Shown: positions 21,322 to 33,223 of the stretch, piece by piece
How positions within the stretch are numbered: the stretch's first letter is position 1
Layout: every line of letters starts with the position of its first letter
Assembly (NCBI GenBank): GCA_000320605.2
Contig: KB445819.1
Span: forward strand, 1 to 64,000
Direction of reading: 5' to 3'
Length of the DNA stretch: 64,000 bases
Origin: Gelatoporia subvermispora B
Taxonomy: Eukaryota; Basidiomycota; Agaricomycetes; Polyporales; Gelatoporiaceae
Made by a program: the position numbers and the translations under genes
The notes under the pieces: model-generated
The model's database searches: none
Told to the model about the DNA's origin: nothing
Seen by the model: only the letters and a program-made list of their open reading frames with translations

Positions 21322-22602
21322 ATGCACGCCACTTCTTCCATCCTGCTTTCTGTGCTGCCGTGCATTCTCCTCGGCTCTACCGCCAAAGCGGGCAACTACT
21401 CGCTGAAGCAAGATAACGTGGGTAGTGCCTTCCTCGACAACTTCGAGTGGGAGACGATCGACGATGGTGACGGCGGAAGAACGTGAGCCTCTGGGTCCAA
21501 TTCGAGGACTCGTATTTATGTCTCTGCAGAGAATATGTCGAGCAATCAGAGGCGCTCTCATCGAATCTCACCTACGCAAATAACAACACTTTCATCATGC
21601 GTGTTGACGACACGACGCAGTTGACAAACTCCAGTGAGGAGGGGCGCAAGAGCATACGCATCAAGAGCAAGGATCAATACACCACTCATCTCATGATGTA
21701 CGCACACTGTTATCGTTATAGATACTTGCACTAATTGCACCGATTCGCAGAGCGGACATCAACCATCTTCCCGTGGGCTGCGCTACTTGGCCTGCCTTGT
21801 GGGAGGTCGACGACGATGTCGGTGTCCAGAATGGCGAGTTCGACATAATGGAGGGTGTCAACGGGCAGACCCCTGGTTATACTACTCTCCACACGAACTC
21901 CACATGTACCGTCCCTTCAAACCGTACGCAGCTCGGGTGAGTGATTTCAGGTTGTAGCCAATTATGCTTCTCACACTGTTCTGAAGCAATGCGACGTTTA
22001 ACGACTGTCAGTCTACCGCCGTTCAGGAGGGGGGAGACAACGGCTGTGCGGTAGCGTCGATTTATGCTAGCTCGTTCGGCCCTGTCTTCAATAGTAACGG
22101 CGGCGGGTGGTATGTCGCTGAGCGCACTGAGGAAGATTTCAGTGTCTGGTTTTGGGCGCGCAACGACTCCACTGTCCCTGACGAGGTCAAAAATGGTGAC
22201 GATTCGCTCAGCACGGCTAATTGGGTATGCTACCGCCAATCAAGATCTATCATTTGATACTCATGCTTGTCCCAGTCGACCCCTCTAGCGTACTTCCCAG
22301 CCAGCTCGTCTTGCAACTTTGACACCAACTTCAAGTCGTTGAACATCATCTTTGACATTGCTCTCTGTAAGCAGGCTTGTTAGCTCTTCCACATCGTCGC
22401 TCATCTTTCGCAGGTGGCTCGTGGGCTGGTAATCAGTTCAGCGAGTCAGGTTGTCCCGGAAACTGCATTGGTATGCTTGGCGTGATCTCTTGTACTTTCA
22501 GCACATTGACCCTGTTCTGCAGACTACGTCAATTCTAACGCGTCCGCGTTCTCGGACGCGTACTGGGACATTGCGTCGTTGAAGATCTACCTGCCTTCGT
22601 GA
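21322..22602 (+). CDS. secreted GH16 endo-beta-1,3(4)-glucanase (laminarinase type)
   Basis: Seven exons join in phase: 21322-21482, 21530-21697, 21751-21936, 21987-22224, 22276-22366, 22414-22470 and 22523-22602, for 326 residues. A signal peptide is evident: MHATSSILLSVLPCILLG then STAKA. The GH16 active site GEFDIMEG is present, with the nucleophile and acid/base glutamates expected at Glu139 and Glu144 of the model and Asp141 between them. Several N-x-S/T sites (NSTCT, NDST, NASAF) suggest glycosylation. Length and motif layout match Phanerochaete-type laminarinase, which cuts beta-1,3 and mixed beta-1,3/1,4 glucans outside the cell. It could serve feeding or wall remodelling. No breaks or unusual splice sites are seen; the family call is firm. 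Confidence 0.93.
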
Positions 22603-23090
22603 AGAGGTGGTCCATATTCGTGTAGTAATCTAGAATGCACCAAGATGAGGGCCTTGTAACAGCTTCCGTTGTGTAATATATGAACTTGCTCTTTGAGTAC
22701 TTTCTGGCGGGACATATGTAACGCGTGCGGCAGGATCCGGCCTAGTCCACCGGCGTAACGGCACTAGAATTGGTTGTATTAATGGGTTGTAAATTGGGAC
22801 GGATAGTCCAGCGGCTGCGTGTGGTGCAAGTCCCGCGCGCTCCAGTTTCCACAACCGTTACAATATTGAATGAGTATCGGAAGCGCCAGTCAGTGGCGAT
22901 GTGCATTTATGAACATAGACGCTCATTCACATCATTGCAGGTCTGATCCTACCACGTTCCTTTCCACGGCCCATTCTCTCGTCCCTTCTCTCCTTACCGT
23001 CTTTCGGCTCTTCCGACAACGGAACGCCCTCTTGCATCTGCGGTAGCAGGCTCCAGAGGGCAGCCTCGTCTGCGGAAGAAAAGCAGCACA
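22603..23090. other. intergenic region between the GH16 and GDPase genes
   Basis: Holds the 3' flank of the glucanase and the promoter/leader of the next gene. No exon, repeat or RNA gene is supported. Confidence 0.4.
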
Positions 23091-24878
23091 ATGTTCTCGC
23101 AGAGAACTAGTAACCAATACGAGAGACTCGAGGGCGGCATGGGTCCTGGTCGTGTTGGCTCGCGCCGTTTCGGCTGGAAGAAGTTCGCTATTGGTGCGGC
23201 TGTGATCATTGGGCTCGTATGGGTGTTCGGGCCTCGCAGGGAGGATTTGATACCGGAGAAGTACATGCCTTGTGAGTTGGTCATTCATTGTGAACACCTT
23301 CTGGTTCTCTGAGACATAGCGCCTTAGCTATCATCAGGCCTAATCCATCGGAGGACACTGCGGAGCCTCCATTAAACCCCACTGAGCAAATTACACGACC
23401 GCCGGCAAGGCCTACAGATGACGACGACGACGACATCATACCACCACATTTACCGTCTGTGCGACCGACCGACCCTGCAAGCGACCCGGATCCATCCAAG
23501 ACTGTGTACTGCACCTCCCCGTACAAGCCTAGCCAGCCACTCGTTCAATATGCACTTATGATTGACGCAGGGTCGACCGGCTCTCGTGTCCACATCTACA
23601 AGTTCCACAACTGCGGGCCATCGCCGACGTACGAGTATGAAGTGTTCAAGATGACCAAACCCGGACTGTCGTCGTACAAGTACAGCCCTCTCGAAGCCGC
23701 GGAGAGCCTGGACGTGCTACTTGACGAAGCGGTTCTGGTCGTGCCTGCCGAACTTCGCGCCTGCACGCCGGTTGCCGTGAAAGCTACGGCTGGGCTGCGC
23801 CTGCTCGGCGTAGAAGAGAGCGCGGAGATCCTCGAGGCTGTTCGCAGGCGGCTACAGGATCGCTACCCGTTCAGCCTCCAGGGCGTGGACGACGTAGTAA
23901 TCATGGATGGGAAGGATGAGGGCGTGTATGCTTGGATCACTGCGAACTACCTCTTGAACACAATTCGCGGAGACAGCCCGCCGGGTGCCGAGACGCACGC
24001 AGTCCTCGACCTTGGTGGCGCCTCCACACAGATTGTGTTTGAGCCCAAATTCGACTCGTTGAAGCCGGACTCGACCCTGGAAGAGGGCGAGCACAAGTAC
24101 GAGCTGACCTTTGGTGGGAAGACCCATGTGCTCTACCAACACTCTTATTTGGGCTACGGACTCATGCAGGCACGGTTGGGCGTGCACCGGCTCATCGAGT
24201 TTATGGGCAACATGCGTGGCTCACCCACCGACCCCGCCACCAAGATCGGTAACCCGTGCCTTGCGAAGGGTACCACAAGGCTCGTGGAGATCGATGATGA
24301 GCGGCATTCCGAGAAGTGGAATGTCACGATGGTTGGCGAGGACATTGGTTCCTTCGAGGCATGCAACCGTGTCGTTGAGATTGTCATGGCTAAAGACGCG
24401 TAAGCTGGCTTCGAGCTTCGAGGTGTTCCCAAGGCTGACGTGTCTGTGTAGGATCTGCGAGGTCAAGCCATGTTCATTCAACGGCGTCTACCAGCCATCT
24501 CTTATGGAGACCTTCCCATCTGGAGACATACTCCTGCTGTCCTACTTCTACGACCGTCTGCAACCCTTCCTCACGACCATGGACCCGCCACCTCCCATTC
24601 ACGTGTCCACTTTCGAGACACTCGCGAAGCAGGTCTGTGAGGGCAAGCCCTCATGGGAGAAGTACTGGGGCAACAACGCGGACCTCATGGAGGAGCTCGA
24701 GGATCGCCCAGAGTGGTGCCTTGATCTCACCTTCATGCATGCGTTGTTACGGCTCGGTTATGAGCTTGCGGGCGATCGCCAGATTGAAATTGGCAAGCAA
24801 ATTGAAGGAACAGAGCTTGGCTGGTGCTTGGGCGCGACCCTCGCGATGGTCGGTGCGGACCTCAAGTGCAGGGTATAA
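23091..24878 (+). CDS. GDA1: Golgi guanosine-diphosphatase / GDA1-CD39 family nucleoside phosphatase
   Basis: Three exons, 23091-23271, 23328-24399 and 24452-24878, give 559 residues. After a short basic N-terminus comes one membrane anchor (FAIGAAVIIGLVWVFG), then an acidic, Pro-rich stem with a run of Asp encoded by GAC repeats. The catalytic part has all apyrase conserved regions: IDAGSTGSRVH, KATAGLRLLG, EGVYAWITANYLL, LDLGGASTQI and GWCLGATLA. This type II layout fits the yeast Golgi GDPase, which converts GDP to GMP so that GDP-mannose can be imported for glycosylation. The second exon uses the acceptor at 23327; the acceptor a few bases earlier would bring in a stop. The symbol follows the yeast orthologue and is assigned by family. 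Confidence 0.9.
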
Positions 24879-25055
24879 TGCGGGGATGATACGTGTTCAC
24901 TTTCTATATCAACTCTATATCATGCTTTCCTGGATACCACGTACAGAGTGGGGACAACGAGTACTGTTATGTAGTATATAATGGCTCGGCTCGCAAGGTA
25001 TATATGCAGTCCATTCCCTTGTTCTTCGGCTGGTCTACAACGTAAGTGCTCCGTT

Positions 25056-26363
25056 TCAACTCCTTCTGCGTGAACCGGCCGCTTCACTATATGAAGGAAG
25101 TTCGGAATTTGGCCCGCTGGTATCGGTGAGTCGCCCTGCAATGCCATCTATCCTCCATGCCCATTCGTTTGCTTCTTTCCATCGGAATACGTCACCGCCA
25201 AAGTTGACCTCAAATTCTGTCGGGCCTTCTACACCGATGGCTGCGTAGACATCTTGTGCATGACGAGGAAGGTACACGCCAGTAAAAGCGTCTGGGAGCC
25301 GAATCCCATTGAATGTGAAGAATATACTGGCTGTGTCAAACTCGTAGCCACAGCCGACGCTGTCCCCGGGAGCGATGCGATTTGGCATTCCTGCGTAGTC
25401 ACGTCCGCCGGTTGGATCCTCAAAGAACTTGCGCATATCGTCAAGGTGCAAGCCTGCGCTTAGCCTTTGCCAGCCTGGGAAACGCCAATCGGGGTAAGGT
25501 CTGCACGTAGTACCTGAATGAGGGACATTAGAAAGATAATCTGCGGTCGTGAGACGGCTATGGTATCCTCACCGAGCGCAATTATGCCTCCGTTACCCAT
25601 GCTCTGGACGATGATTTCGTAGTACATACCGGACTTGCCGCGCTGTGGCTCATACATTCCTGCCATGAGAGGCAAGTTGCTGAGAAGACAGGTACTTGCG
25701 CATTTCTGTCCCGTCCTGACCTTCACGATAGATGGACCAGACTTCTCGCCAGAATCTTGGATGTCTCCCTTAAAGCGATTTGATATAGACCGTTCCAATG
25801 TCCAGAGTCGACATCCCTCTTCTTGTATCCTCTCTAGGACATGTGAGGGTAGTAGCCTCGGTGCCTCTACGGGATTCTGGCTGCAGAATCTCTCTGCGGC
25901 GTAATATTCGTCGTCAGTGGCTTCACTCCGGAGGCCCCAAGTATGCGATTGTTCAGGAGCAGGCTCCCAGGGAGGAGGGCTTAATGAGGGAGGATGCTCT
26001 CCACGACGGAGAGTTTTGCTTGAACCGGAGCCCATTGAAGAAACGAGGCGAAAATGTCCAGATACGGGCCGCTGTGGAGATGACAGAGAGTGGTATGGAT
26101 TCAGCACTATTCAACAGTGTAAGTGTTCTGTCTTATAAACCCTGGCTCGTTGTTGTGGCCCTGAAGGCTGAATGTGGCGGTGGCTGTACGCTACGGCTGC
26201 AAATGTATCGTCAGGAGGTGGATCTGCCTCGCAGCTGGTCACCCAGCGATGGACAAAGTTCATGAACATCATTAGCGATTGAGAATTAGAGTTTAAACTT
26301 ACTCCTGCCCAGGACGGGAAGCGACAGGAGGAACAATATGTTGCACAGCCACACGAAGAACAT
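25056..26363 (-). CDS. SPRY-domain membrane protein of the SSH4/EAR1 type (Rsp5 adaptor-like)
   Basis: The ATG at 26363-26361 opens a hydrophobic anchor (MFFVWLCNILFLLSLPVLG). The main exon runs from about 26104 to 25573 and the last from 25513 to 25056, joined across 25514-25572. The SPRY core is clear (WRFPGWQRLSAGLHLDDM, VGCGYEFDTASIFFTFNG, FEVNFGG). A PY-like motif, ELPSYSE, lies near the C-terminus. In yeast, Ssh4 and Ear1 sit in endosome/vacuole membranes and recruit the ubiquitin ligase Rsp5 to membrane cargo. The splicing between the first exon and about 26104 is not resolved; short coding-looking pieces at 26190-26280 have awkward phases. A RING protein gene lies immediately upstream on the same strand, but a link is only suggestive. 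Confidence 0.78.
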
Positions 26364-26686
26364 TCATCTATTATTCATCATGCATCACCGCTTGAGACCG
26401 GGAGTAGGTGAGGGACACATGCAATGTTGAAATTTCATGTCTCTATAGAAAGGATATGAGCAATGTAATAATACTGAACTCCGATACACCATGAGGACTA
26501 CGGGCTAGCACGACTGAAAGAGTCCGAGGGTAATGACAAGTCATGAGAGGTTAGGTCATAAAGCATACGAGCAGATACAGGGTATGGACAAGTACAACAC
26601 GTCGTGATGTGGACGCTTAACGAGATGGTAGATACAATGATGCAATGTTTGAGAGCGACGAAAACCTAATTTATGCGAGGGGTCAA
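26364..26686. other. short intergenic region, 323 bases
   Basis: Separates two minus-strand genes. No exon or repeat is seen; it likely holds the 3' end of the RING gene transcript and the promoter of the SPRY gene. Confidence 0.4.
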
Positions 26687-28070
26687 TTACAGATAAGTGT
26701 CGTCAGAGTCGGACCGGCGTTGCAGCGCGGTCGACGCGCGTGCAAGGGCAGCCTGCAGAACGTTGTGATGCAAATCATGGGACATAGGGGACATTCTGCG
26801 GATTGGTGATGTACGAGAGTGTGGAGGACTTGATTCAGCGGGGGGAGAGGACGACAGGGGTGGCGATGACTGCTGAGGTACGTTGCGAGTGAATTCGAGA
26901 ACAAGCGAGGGCTCGTCATCATCTTCATCTTCGTCCTCATTCTCATCGTCGGCGAATGCATTTCTGGCGTCTTCAGCTTGTTCGAGGGCTAAGATCAGGT
27001 TCAGTTAACATGCATTTTCTAACGACAGCGGCTTACCGGTGGTCATGTCGATTCCATCGCGCGCGTGATCGTCCCTGATGACGCCTTCATCCTTCTCTTG
27101 GATGTCGAGCCACTCTTTGAGACTGATCGTGCTCGGAGGCTCCCATAATCTCCTGGTCGATGTCTCCACGGAAGCAGGGCCGCTAGAGCGTAGTGTCAAC
27201 GAATCCGGGTCGATGTCGAAGCGGCACGTTGGACATGTCGTCTTGCGCGCCAGCCAGGGTGCGAGGCATTCCCCATGGAAGAGGTGCTTGCCAGGACACG
27301 CAAATGCGTACACTAACGGCGCGGGTTGATGGAAAGGCAGTGAAGCGAAACATATCACTATTTCGCTTTCTGTAGCCGATATAGCGTCAATGTAGGAGTC
27401 TCTGCAGATGCTGCAGCCAACGTCGCTGTCGCCATTCCCACACCGAATGCCCTCATAACGACGAATAAGGTCTTCAGAAACTACTTCCAGGCCGGCTAGA
27501 AGAGTCTTTGCGCGTAGCGGATCATTGTCGACAGCACCCGCTTGTGAGGAGAAAAGCCTCTGCAAGAGAGCGACCACGTCCCGGCTACTACTCAGGGAGT
27601 CCTAGGCATCGCTGAATGAGATGCAAGCACTCGGATACCATGCCAAGACTTACGGCACTCGTTCCTAGGAGAGCATGCACCCATGCAGCGTCAAATTCAC
27701 CGATGTCGGTACCGCCGAAGGCCTCCGGAGTATCGCTCGCTATGCTCTCGTCATAGTCGTCCTCTTCTTCATCCCAGTCTGTGACTTCTTCGGACGAATC
27801 GGAGACACTCTGTATCTCAGGAAGGCTGTCAAAGCTGCGACCGGACACGACGCGTGAGCTGGCTTCTCCTTCATCCGTGGACCATTCTGACCCCGAGTCG
27901 GATACAGAAGGGAGCTCCGGCATAGAGTCGTGTCCCTCGTCTGCACGCGCGGAAGCTACCGGTTCGTTCCTGGGAGTGATATTGGCATGCTCAGATGAGG
28001 AAGAGGAGGACTCGTCATGGGTTGAGGATGTGTCGGATATGGCGTCGGTGCAGTCGGCTGTTGAGGACAT
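26687..28070 (-). CDS. RING-H2 finger protein, probable E3 ubiquitin ligase
   Basis: Three exons on the minus strand, 28070-27654, 27601-27037 and 26988-26687, join in phase for 427 residues. The N-terminal 130 residues are Ser/Asp/Glu-rich and acidic. A RING domain follows: CSICRDSY, then after a long loop FACPGKHLFHGECLAPWL and CPTCRFDID, giving Cys-Cys-Cys-His-His-Cys-Cys-Cys zinc ligands. The C-terminus is acidic then Ser/Pro-rich. Such proteins bring an E2 enzyme to a substrate for ubiquitination. The loop between the first and second zinc-ligand pairs is longer than usual. Intron lengths are 52 and 48 nt. The start ATG at 28070 faces the deacetylase gene at 28356, so the 285 bases between are a shared divergent promoter. 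Confidence 0.82.
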
Positions 28071-28355
28071 GGGTGCGGGAGGAGAAAGGGCTGCCTCCTG
28101 CCGCGACAGCTGCGTCTAAAGCAAGTTAGCGTGAGATCGGTTGACGATTGCGAATATTGGGACCCCGATATGCTATTAGGAAGTTATGTTCATCGGAGTT
28201 TGGCGGGGATTTAAAATGCATCAAATTCATCGACAACTACTGGCCACTCCAGTTCCGTGAGTTCAACCTCGGATTTGCTTTGTACTCAGCCACTGTCCAC
28301 GACTGCGTGTAGCTCGCACTGAACTTCTGCTTTCTGGATTACGCTGTTTCCTTGC

Positions 28356-30585
28356 ATGGCCTCCGAGAGTACGTCACCTGAACCGGCAACCGCCAGAAGT
28401 GGGGCAGATACCGCGATCTTCCTGCAGAAAGCCTGTCTCCAACACCGCTACATTCGCTCTCGGGATACATCCAACATTGTCGAACGTCCAGAGCGTCTGC
28501 GAGCTGTTCACGTCGGTCTCGCCGCAGGTCTGGCACGTCTTGAACATGCGCGCTCGGAAGCACGTCCGCGAAGCGACGCAACCGCCGGACCGGACGATCT
28601 TGCGAACGCAATGCGACAGCTGGAGATCTCACACGCGTCTTCCTCGAAGGTTTCTCTGAACTCCGCGAGCATTGTGAACAGCGCTGCGGCTGTTAACATT
28701 TTGAACAACCCCGCTGTCAAATTTGTACACGGTGACATCGATGGAGACGTCTATCTCGAAAATCTGTGCAAGTGGGCACGAGATAGCCATGACAGGATTA
28801 CTAAGGGAGAAAGCGAGATTCCCGAGGGGTACTCGCAGGGGGATTTGTATTGTATGTTACCACAAGAATGCGAGACGTTCACGAAGCCAATGCACCTGAT
28901 TCTTGGTAGTGTGTCCCGAATCAATCGATGCTGTTCAGGGTGCTCTAGGCACCGTTTGCGAAGCAGTCGATCAGGTGGTATCGTCCTCGCGTGTAACAAA
29001 TACAACCGTTAAAGAGCCCAAGTACACACGCGCATTCGTCGCCATTAGGCCTCCAGGACACCATTGCGGCGAGGTAATACACATTTTTCTTCCATGGACA
29101 CGAAGTAAGTGACCACACGCTGTAGGATACTCCTTCGGGGTTTTGCTTCGTGAATAACGTGGTTATTGGAGCTGCGCACGGTAAGCAAGATCGAGATAGG
29201 CACATCGAGCTGAAGATCTCACGGAACAACGTTCAGCGCATATGAAGTACAGTATCAATCGAGTTGTCATCTTTGACATCGATCTCCACCACGGCAAGTA
29301 GTGTTTTTATGCATCCGTTTTGTGAAAGCTGAACCTCAGTAGGAAATGGAACCCAGTCCCTTGCGTGGCAGATCAATGAGGAGAGCTATCGAAAAGGCCT
29401 CGAGAAAGCAGCTGGTGCGCCTGCGATCAAACCTGGTCTGCAGATTTACTACGGTAGTGTGCATGACGTCCTATCATATCCGTGTGAGGTGAGGATGTTA
29501 TGATCCGATGGTACTCTGCGACATATCTGAGTGGACACTACCAGGATGGGAAGCCAGAACTGGTCCAGGCTGCCTCGGTATCCATCCACGGGCCACATGG
29601 GCAGCATATCGAGAATATCCATCTCAAACCGTACGAGTCGGACGCGCAATTCTGGGACGAGCTCTATGCAGGACCGTACTCGCGTCTACTGGAACTCGCG
29701 GGCAAATTTATCGACACTACCGGAGGACCGGCTGACGACACTCTCGTATTCATCAGGTTCGACTTGAATCATCTCAGTCACAAGGCGGTTGACTGACATC
29801 ACTGGATAGTTGTGGCTTCGACGCTAGCGAACACGAGTATCCCTCGATGTCGCGACATCAGCGCCACGTCCCGACGTCATTCTACTACCGTTTCGCCCGT
29901 GATACGCGCGCATTCGCAGACCGCGTTGCGAATGGGAGACTCCTCAGTGTTTTAGAAGGCGGCTACAGCGATCGCGCACTGACTAGCGGGGCAATGGCCC
30001 ATGTCGTAGGCTTGGCAGCCGAGGACGAGGCAAGGGTAGATGAAAGCTGGTGGAGTCTAGAACGGCTTGTCGAGGTTCGTGCCTGGAGAAAGATCTTGTC
30101 ATTACCCGGTGCTCATCCTCGCTTCGTAGTTGGAGAAGGCTACCAAGAAGCGCCGTGGGGGACGGCCGTCGCAGTCCATTCTACAACAGCCATGGCTAGA
30201 GCGTACTCTCGAGATCTTCAACTCCATCGACGTTTCTGCTTCCGTTTCCCGGAAGTTTGCTCCGAGGGCGCCTATTCCACCGTCCGCACGTACTCTGCGC
30301 GAACGCAAAACGGAGTCCCCTTCTGTCTCTGCTTTGGTGAAGACTCAAAAGTCGAAGAGCCGTGCGTCGGAGAGTACTAAACCTGCGTCGGCTGTCAAAC
30401 CGGAGAGCTACTCAGGAACCGCGTCTATCTCTGAAGAGAGCGATACGGATTCGCTATCGACAATATCTTCCGCATCTTCGGCTGTCTCTGGTGCAGTAAG
30501 ACCTGAAGGCGATCCGGCGCAGAAGAAGCTACCTCGTGTCATACTGAAGCTTGGCCCACGTCCTGATCCTCCTTCAAATCCTTAA
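28356..30585 (+). CDS. HOS3: HOS3-like histone deacetylase (class II type)
   Basis: Eight exons join in phase: 28356-28851, 28910-29073, 29126-29180, 29237-29293, 29343-29488, 29545-29756, 29810-30074 and 30130-30585, giving 616 residues. Catalytic motifs are intact: AIRPPGHHCGE, DTPSGFCFVNNV, the zinc-binding FDIDLHHGNGTQ, SCGFDASEHE and LEGGYSDRAL. These are the features of fungal Hos3-type enzymes, which remove acetyl groups from lysines of histones or other proteins. The C-terminal 150 residues are Ser/Lys/Pro-rich and probably disordered, with KKRRGGRPS as a possible nuclear signal. The intron at 29294-29342 starts with GC (G|GCAAGT) and ends in AG; it is needed to join HHG to NGTQ. The call is firm; the substrate is not inferable. 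Confidence 0.9.
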
Positions 30586-30827
30586 CTCTGCTTTCCACGC
30601 TTGCCTCGTCTCGAACTTTTGCTATGTCAAACACGATTGATACCCGTATGTTGCCGTGTTTGTTCATTGTTCGCAGCCCATACGTTCATCCGATAAAGCT
30701 GGTGATGCTAATTTACGGCGACCTTCACTGATAATAATATCTGGCGAAGCATATATCCAAAGCAATGACGATAGTGTGATCTGCGCGCTTCCGATTCATT
30801 ACGGATATGAGGCCGAGTAGATTAGGA

Positions 30828-31930
30828 CTATGTCTTTGTTAGTGTCTGCACGGCCCACTCGTACACTCCTAGGAAGACAGCTCCTCCAGCTGATATCCAC
30901 AACGTCCGTGGCAACACTCCTGCGAACAATGCCTTGACGCCCTCGGTGATGTATATCTGCTTGAATCGTGCTGGTAGAGAAGGCATCTTTTGCTTCGTGG
31001 TGTCCTATGTTACAAGAATAAGCGGTCAGTCTGGCTACCACGGAAAAATTCACTCACCCTGAGGTCGAGCATGACACGAGTCTTCAGCACGTCAAGCGGG
31101 GTGGTGAGTGCGGCAGCAACACCGCCTGAGAAACTGCCGCACAGTGCAGCTTCGTATGCGGGCAGCTTCTCCTTTCCCAGTGCTCTGGCCATTTGTACCT
31201 TGAGCATTTCGTATAGAGGGAATTGTAGAGACGTGAAAGGGATCTACGGTAGCCGTGATATTAGCATCCACGACGTACACAAATCCTCGATAGCCTACCT
31301 CTCTCATGATTGTCGACCCAAACCCTCTGTAGAACCCGCGTATCCCCTCCGTGGTAAGTACCAATCTGGCAGCCGCGAAGGACCCCTGCGCGAGATTGCC
31401 ATACGAGGAGGTTTGTGTGCGCGTTTTGATGACCTCAGTGGGTACCCGGATGAGACAAGCTGCCTGTGTACATCCTCTGGTTGTGAAAACAGGACAGAGA
31501 GGAGTCGCGTGAGAGCCGTACGACTTCGCCAGCGGAGGCAGATACCATGTGTGTCACGGGCGCGAGGTCGGAGGGTATTGGTAACGTGCGCTTGAGGGTA
31601 TCATATGTACAGAAGAACATAGCAGCTGCGCACAAGGAGAGGTTGAGTCGGATCTCCGGGGGAAGTAGCACATGACATACCGCCTGGCGCGCTACCGACG
31701 ACAACGCTACCGACTCCCTTGTAAATCCCCTTGAAGCCTCCAGCTTGCACAAAACCCTGGGCAGACTGGAGACGCGTTTTGATCGTGTCTATGGGAAAGA
31801 AGAGCAAGTCGACGGCTGTCCCTGCGAGTCCTCCGGCCTGTCATAGCGATTCATGCGTGACCACATTCTAGGAGAGCACGAGACATACGAGGAGAGACTG
31901 GTAGAATGTGGGTCCTTTTTTCTCGGCCAT
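30828..31930 (-). CDS. PET8: mitochondrial carrier, S-adenosylmethionine transporter type
   Basis: Six exons on the minus strand, 31930-31889, 31837-31681, 31625-31522, 31463-31299, 31243-31058 and 31004-30828, give 276 residues. All three carrier signature repeats are present: [20 protein letters not shown] and [10 protein letters not shown]. Gly-rich turns FYRGFGST and [18 protein letters not shown] match the SAM carrier subfamily (yeast Pet8), which brings SAM into the mitochondrial matrix in exchange for S-adenosylhomocysteine. Length matches the family. The gene converges with the deacetylase gene on the plus strand. Carrier family is certain; the SAM assignment rests on the C-terminal signature. 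Confidence 0.87.
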
Positions 31931-32286
31931 CACTATGCTCGCTAGGCTAGAAATTGGCTGTGCGCATCCGCCAGAAGACCAAGACCAGCGGCGCGAGTCA
32001 GTGGAGAACTAGTGGGAAAGGTCGGTACGAGGGCGTCTGCGCCTGACGCGTCTTGCTCAGAACCTAGTCAGTTCTCCGATTCAGTCGGATTTCGAGTTCA
32101 CAGTAACTGCCGTCCTATTTGACCAAATCTCATGCTAGCAACTATATACGTGCAAACTGGCACTATGTATTGGCAGTATGGGATTGTTACGGGTCCATCG
32201 CTCGAATGCAGAAAGTAGACCGTATATTTACCCAATACAGCTTCAACTACAGGACTGTTTGACCTCTTCCGAAGTTGCTAACCTGC
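31931..32286. other. intergenic region, 356 bases
   Basis: Lies between the carrier start and the 3' end of the first methyltransferase, both on the minus strand. No gene or repeat is seen. Confidence 0.4.
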
Positions 32287-33088
32287 TCAAAAAATACCGG
32301 GGAACAACTTGTACGGAGTTTTCTTGGACCACTTGATCCACTGCTCTCCAAACTCCCCCTTCAAGACCTGGTCCTCAACGCTAGTTCTCATCACTAACAT
32401 CAACATCCCGGCCACGGGCCCTGCGACCCCCAAGCCGATAATAATCTTTCCAACAGGATACGTCAACATGCCGCACTCTTGTACGTAGGAGTTTCTCCCG
32501 AGTAACAAGACCATGAATCCCGTGAGGTTGAGTAGCGCGCCCGTATAACTTGGGTGACGCACGATCGCGTACGGCCCGCTCGTGATCAGCTTGTGGTCCT
32601 TGCGGATGGCCAGTTGGTGCGTGAAAAAGCGGCCAAGCTTCCGGTGACATGCGAGACGAATGGTGCAGCCGGCGACGCTAGACACCCATGCTACGAGGAA
32701 TGCAGGTGTGATCATGAGCTTCGAGACGTCTGGGATCTTCGGGCACAGTGTGGCGATGATGCGCTCTGAGAGGGGGGAGGGAAATGCATGTGCCAAAAGC
32801 ACGGCAGTTTCTGCGAGACCCAGCGACAGGTAGCACACCTGTCGGCGAATGTCGCAGCGATAAGTAACGCAGTGTTAGCATGTTCCTATATTAAACACTG
32901 ACGCCCAAACCCCGTCGTAGGACCTTGAAGGATCTTCCTGCAAAATCACCGGTCTTGGAGGTATACTTCTGACGTTCTTCCGAGTCTGGATTTGTCGACT
33001 GCGGCTGAGAATAGGCTAGATGGCTTGCGAATTCCCCGCTGAGGATTAAGGCCGCTTTCAGTAGCAGATGTTGCATCGTATCCGTCAT
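32287..33088 (-). CDS. isoprenylcysteine carboxyl methyltransferase-like protein, copy 1
   Basis: Two exons on the minus strand, 33088-32924 and 32838-32287, give 238 residues. Four to five hydrophobic segments are visible and the SAM-binding signature HKLITSGPYAIVRHPSYTG is intact. The C-terminus EFGEQWIKWSKKTPYKLFP resembles the end of ICMT proteins. ICMT enzymes in the endoplasmic reticulum methylate the C-terminal prenylated cysteine of Ras-like proteins and pheromones; basidiomycetes often carry several divergent paralogues. The intron (85 nt) has a weak donor, GTCCTA. The last exon has the same length (552 nt) as in the copy at 38413. Which paralogue is the housekeeping enzyme cannot be told. 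Confidence 0.82.
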
Positions 33089-33151
33089 TGTAGAGATAGC
33101 GCTTTAGGACATCGTATCGCACCCGCGTATGTATATATATACGTGTGTAGC

Positions 33152-33223
33152 CGGCATGTGGCCGAAATCTGGGATTTCGGGACACATTCCGGGAGGGGTG
33201 TCGCCCGGCGTTCATCGCGGTGT
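33152..33223. repeat. dispersed repeat, copy 1 (partner 34700-34768)
   Basis: Shares ACATTCCGGGAGGG exactly with 34729-34742. Flanks also align (ATGTGGCC..TGGGAT before, GTCGCC.GGC.TT.ATCGC after). Identity over about 70 bases is roughly three quarters by eye. A weaker third piece is at about 33655-33690. Confidence 0.55.
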
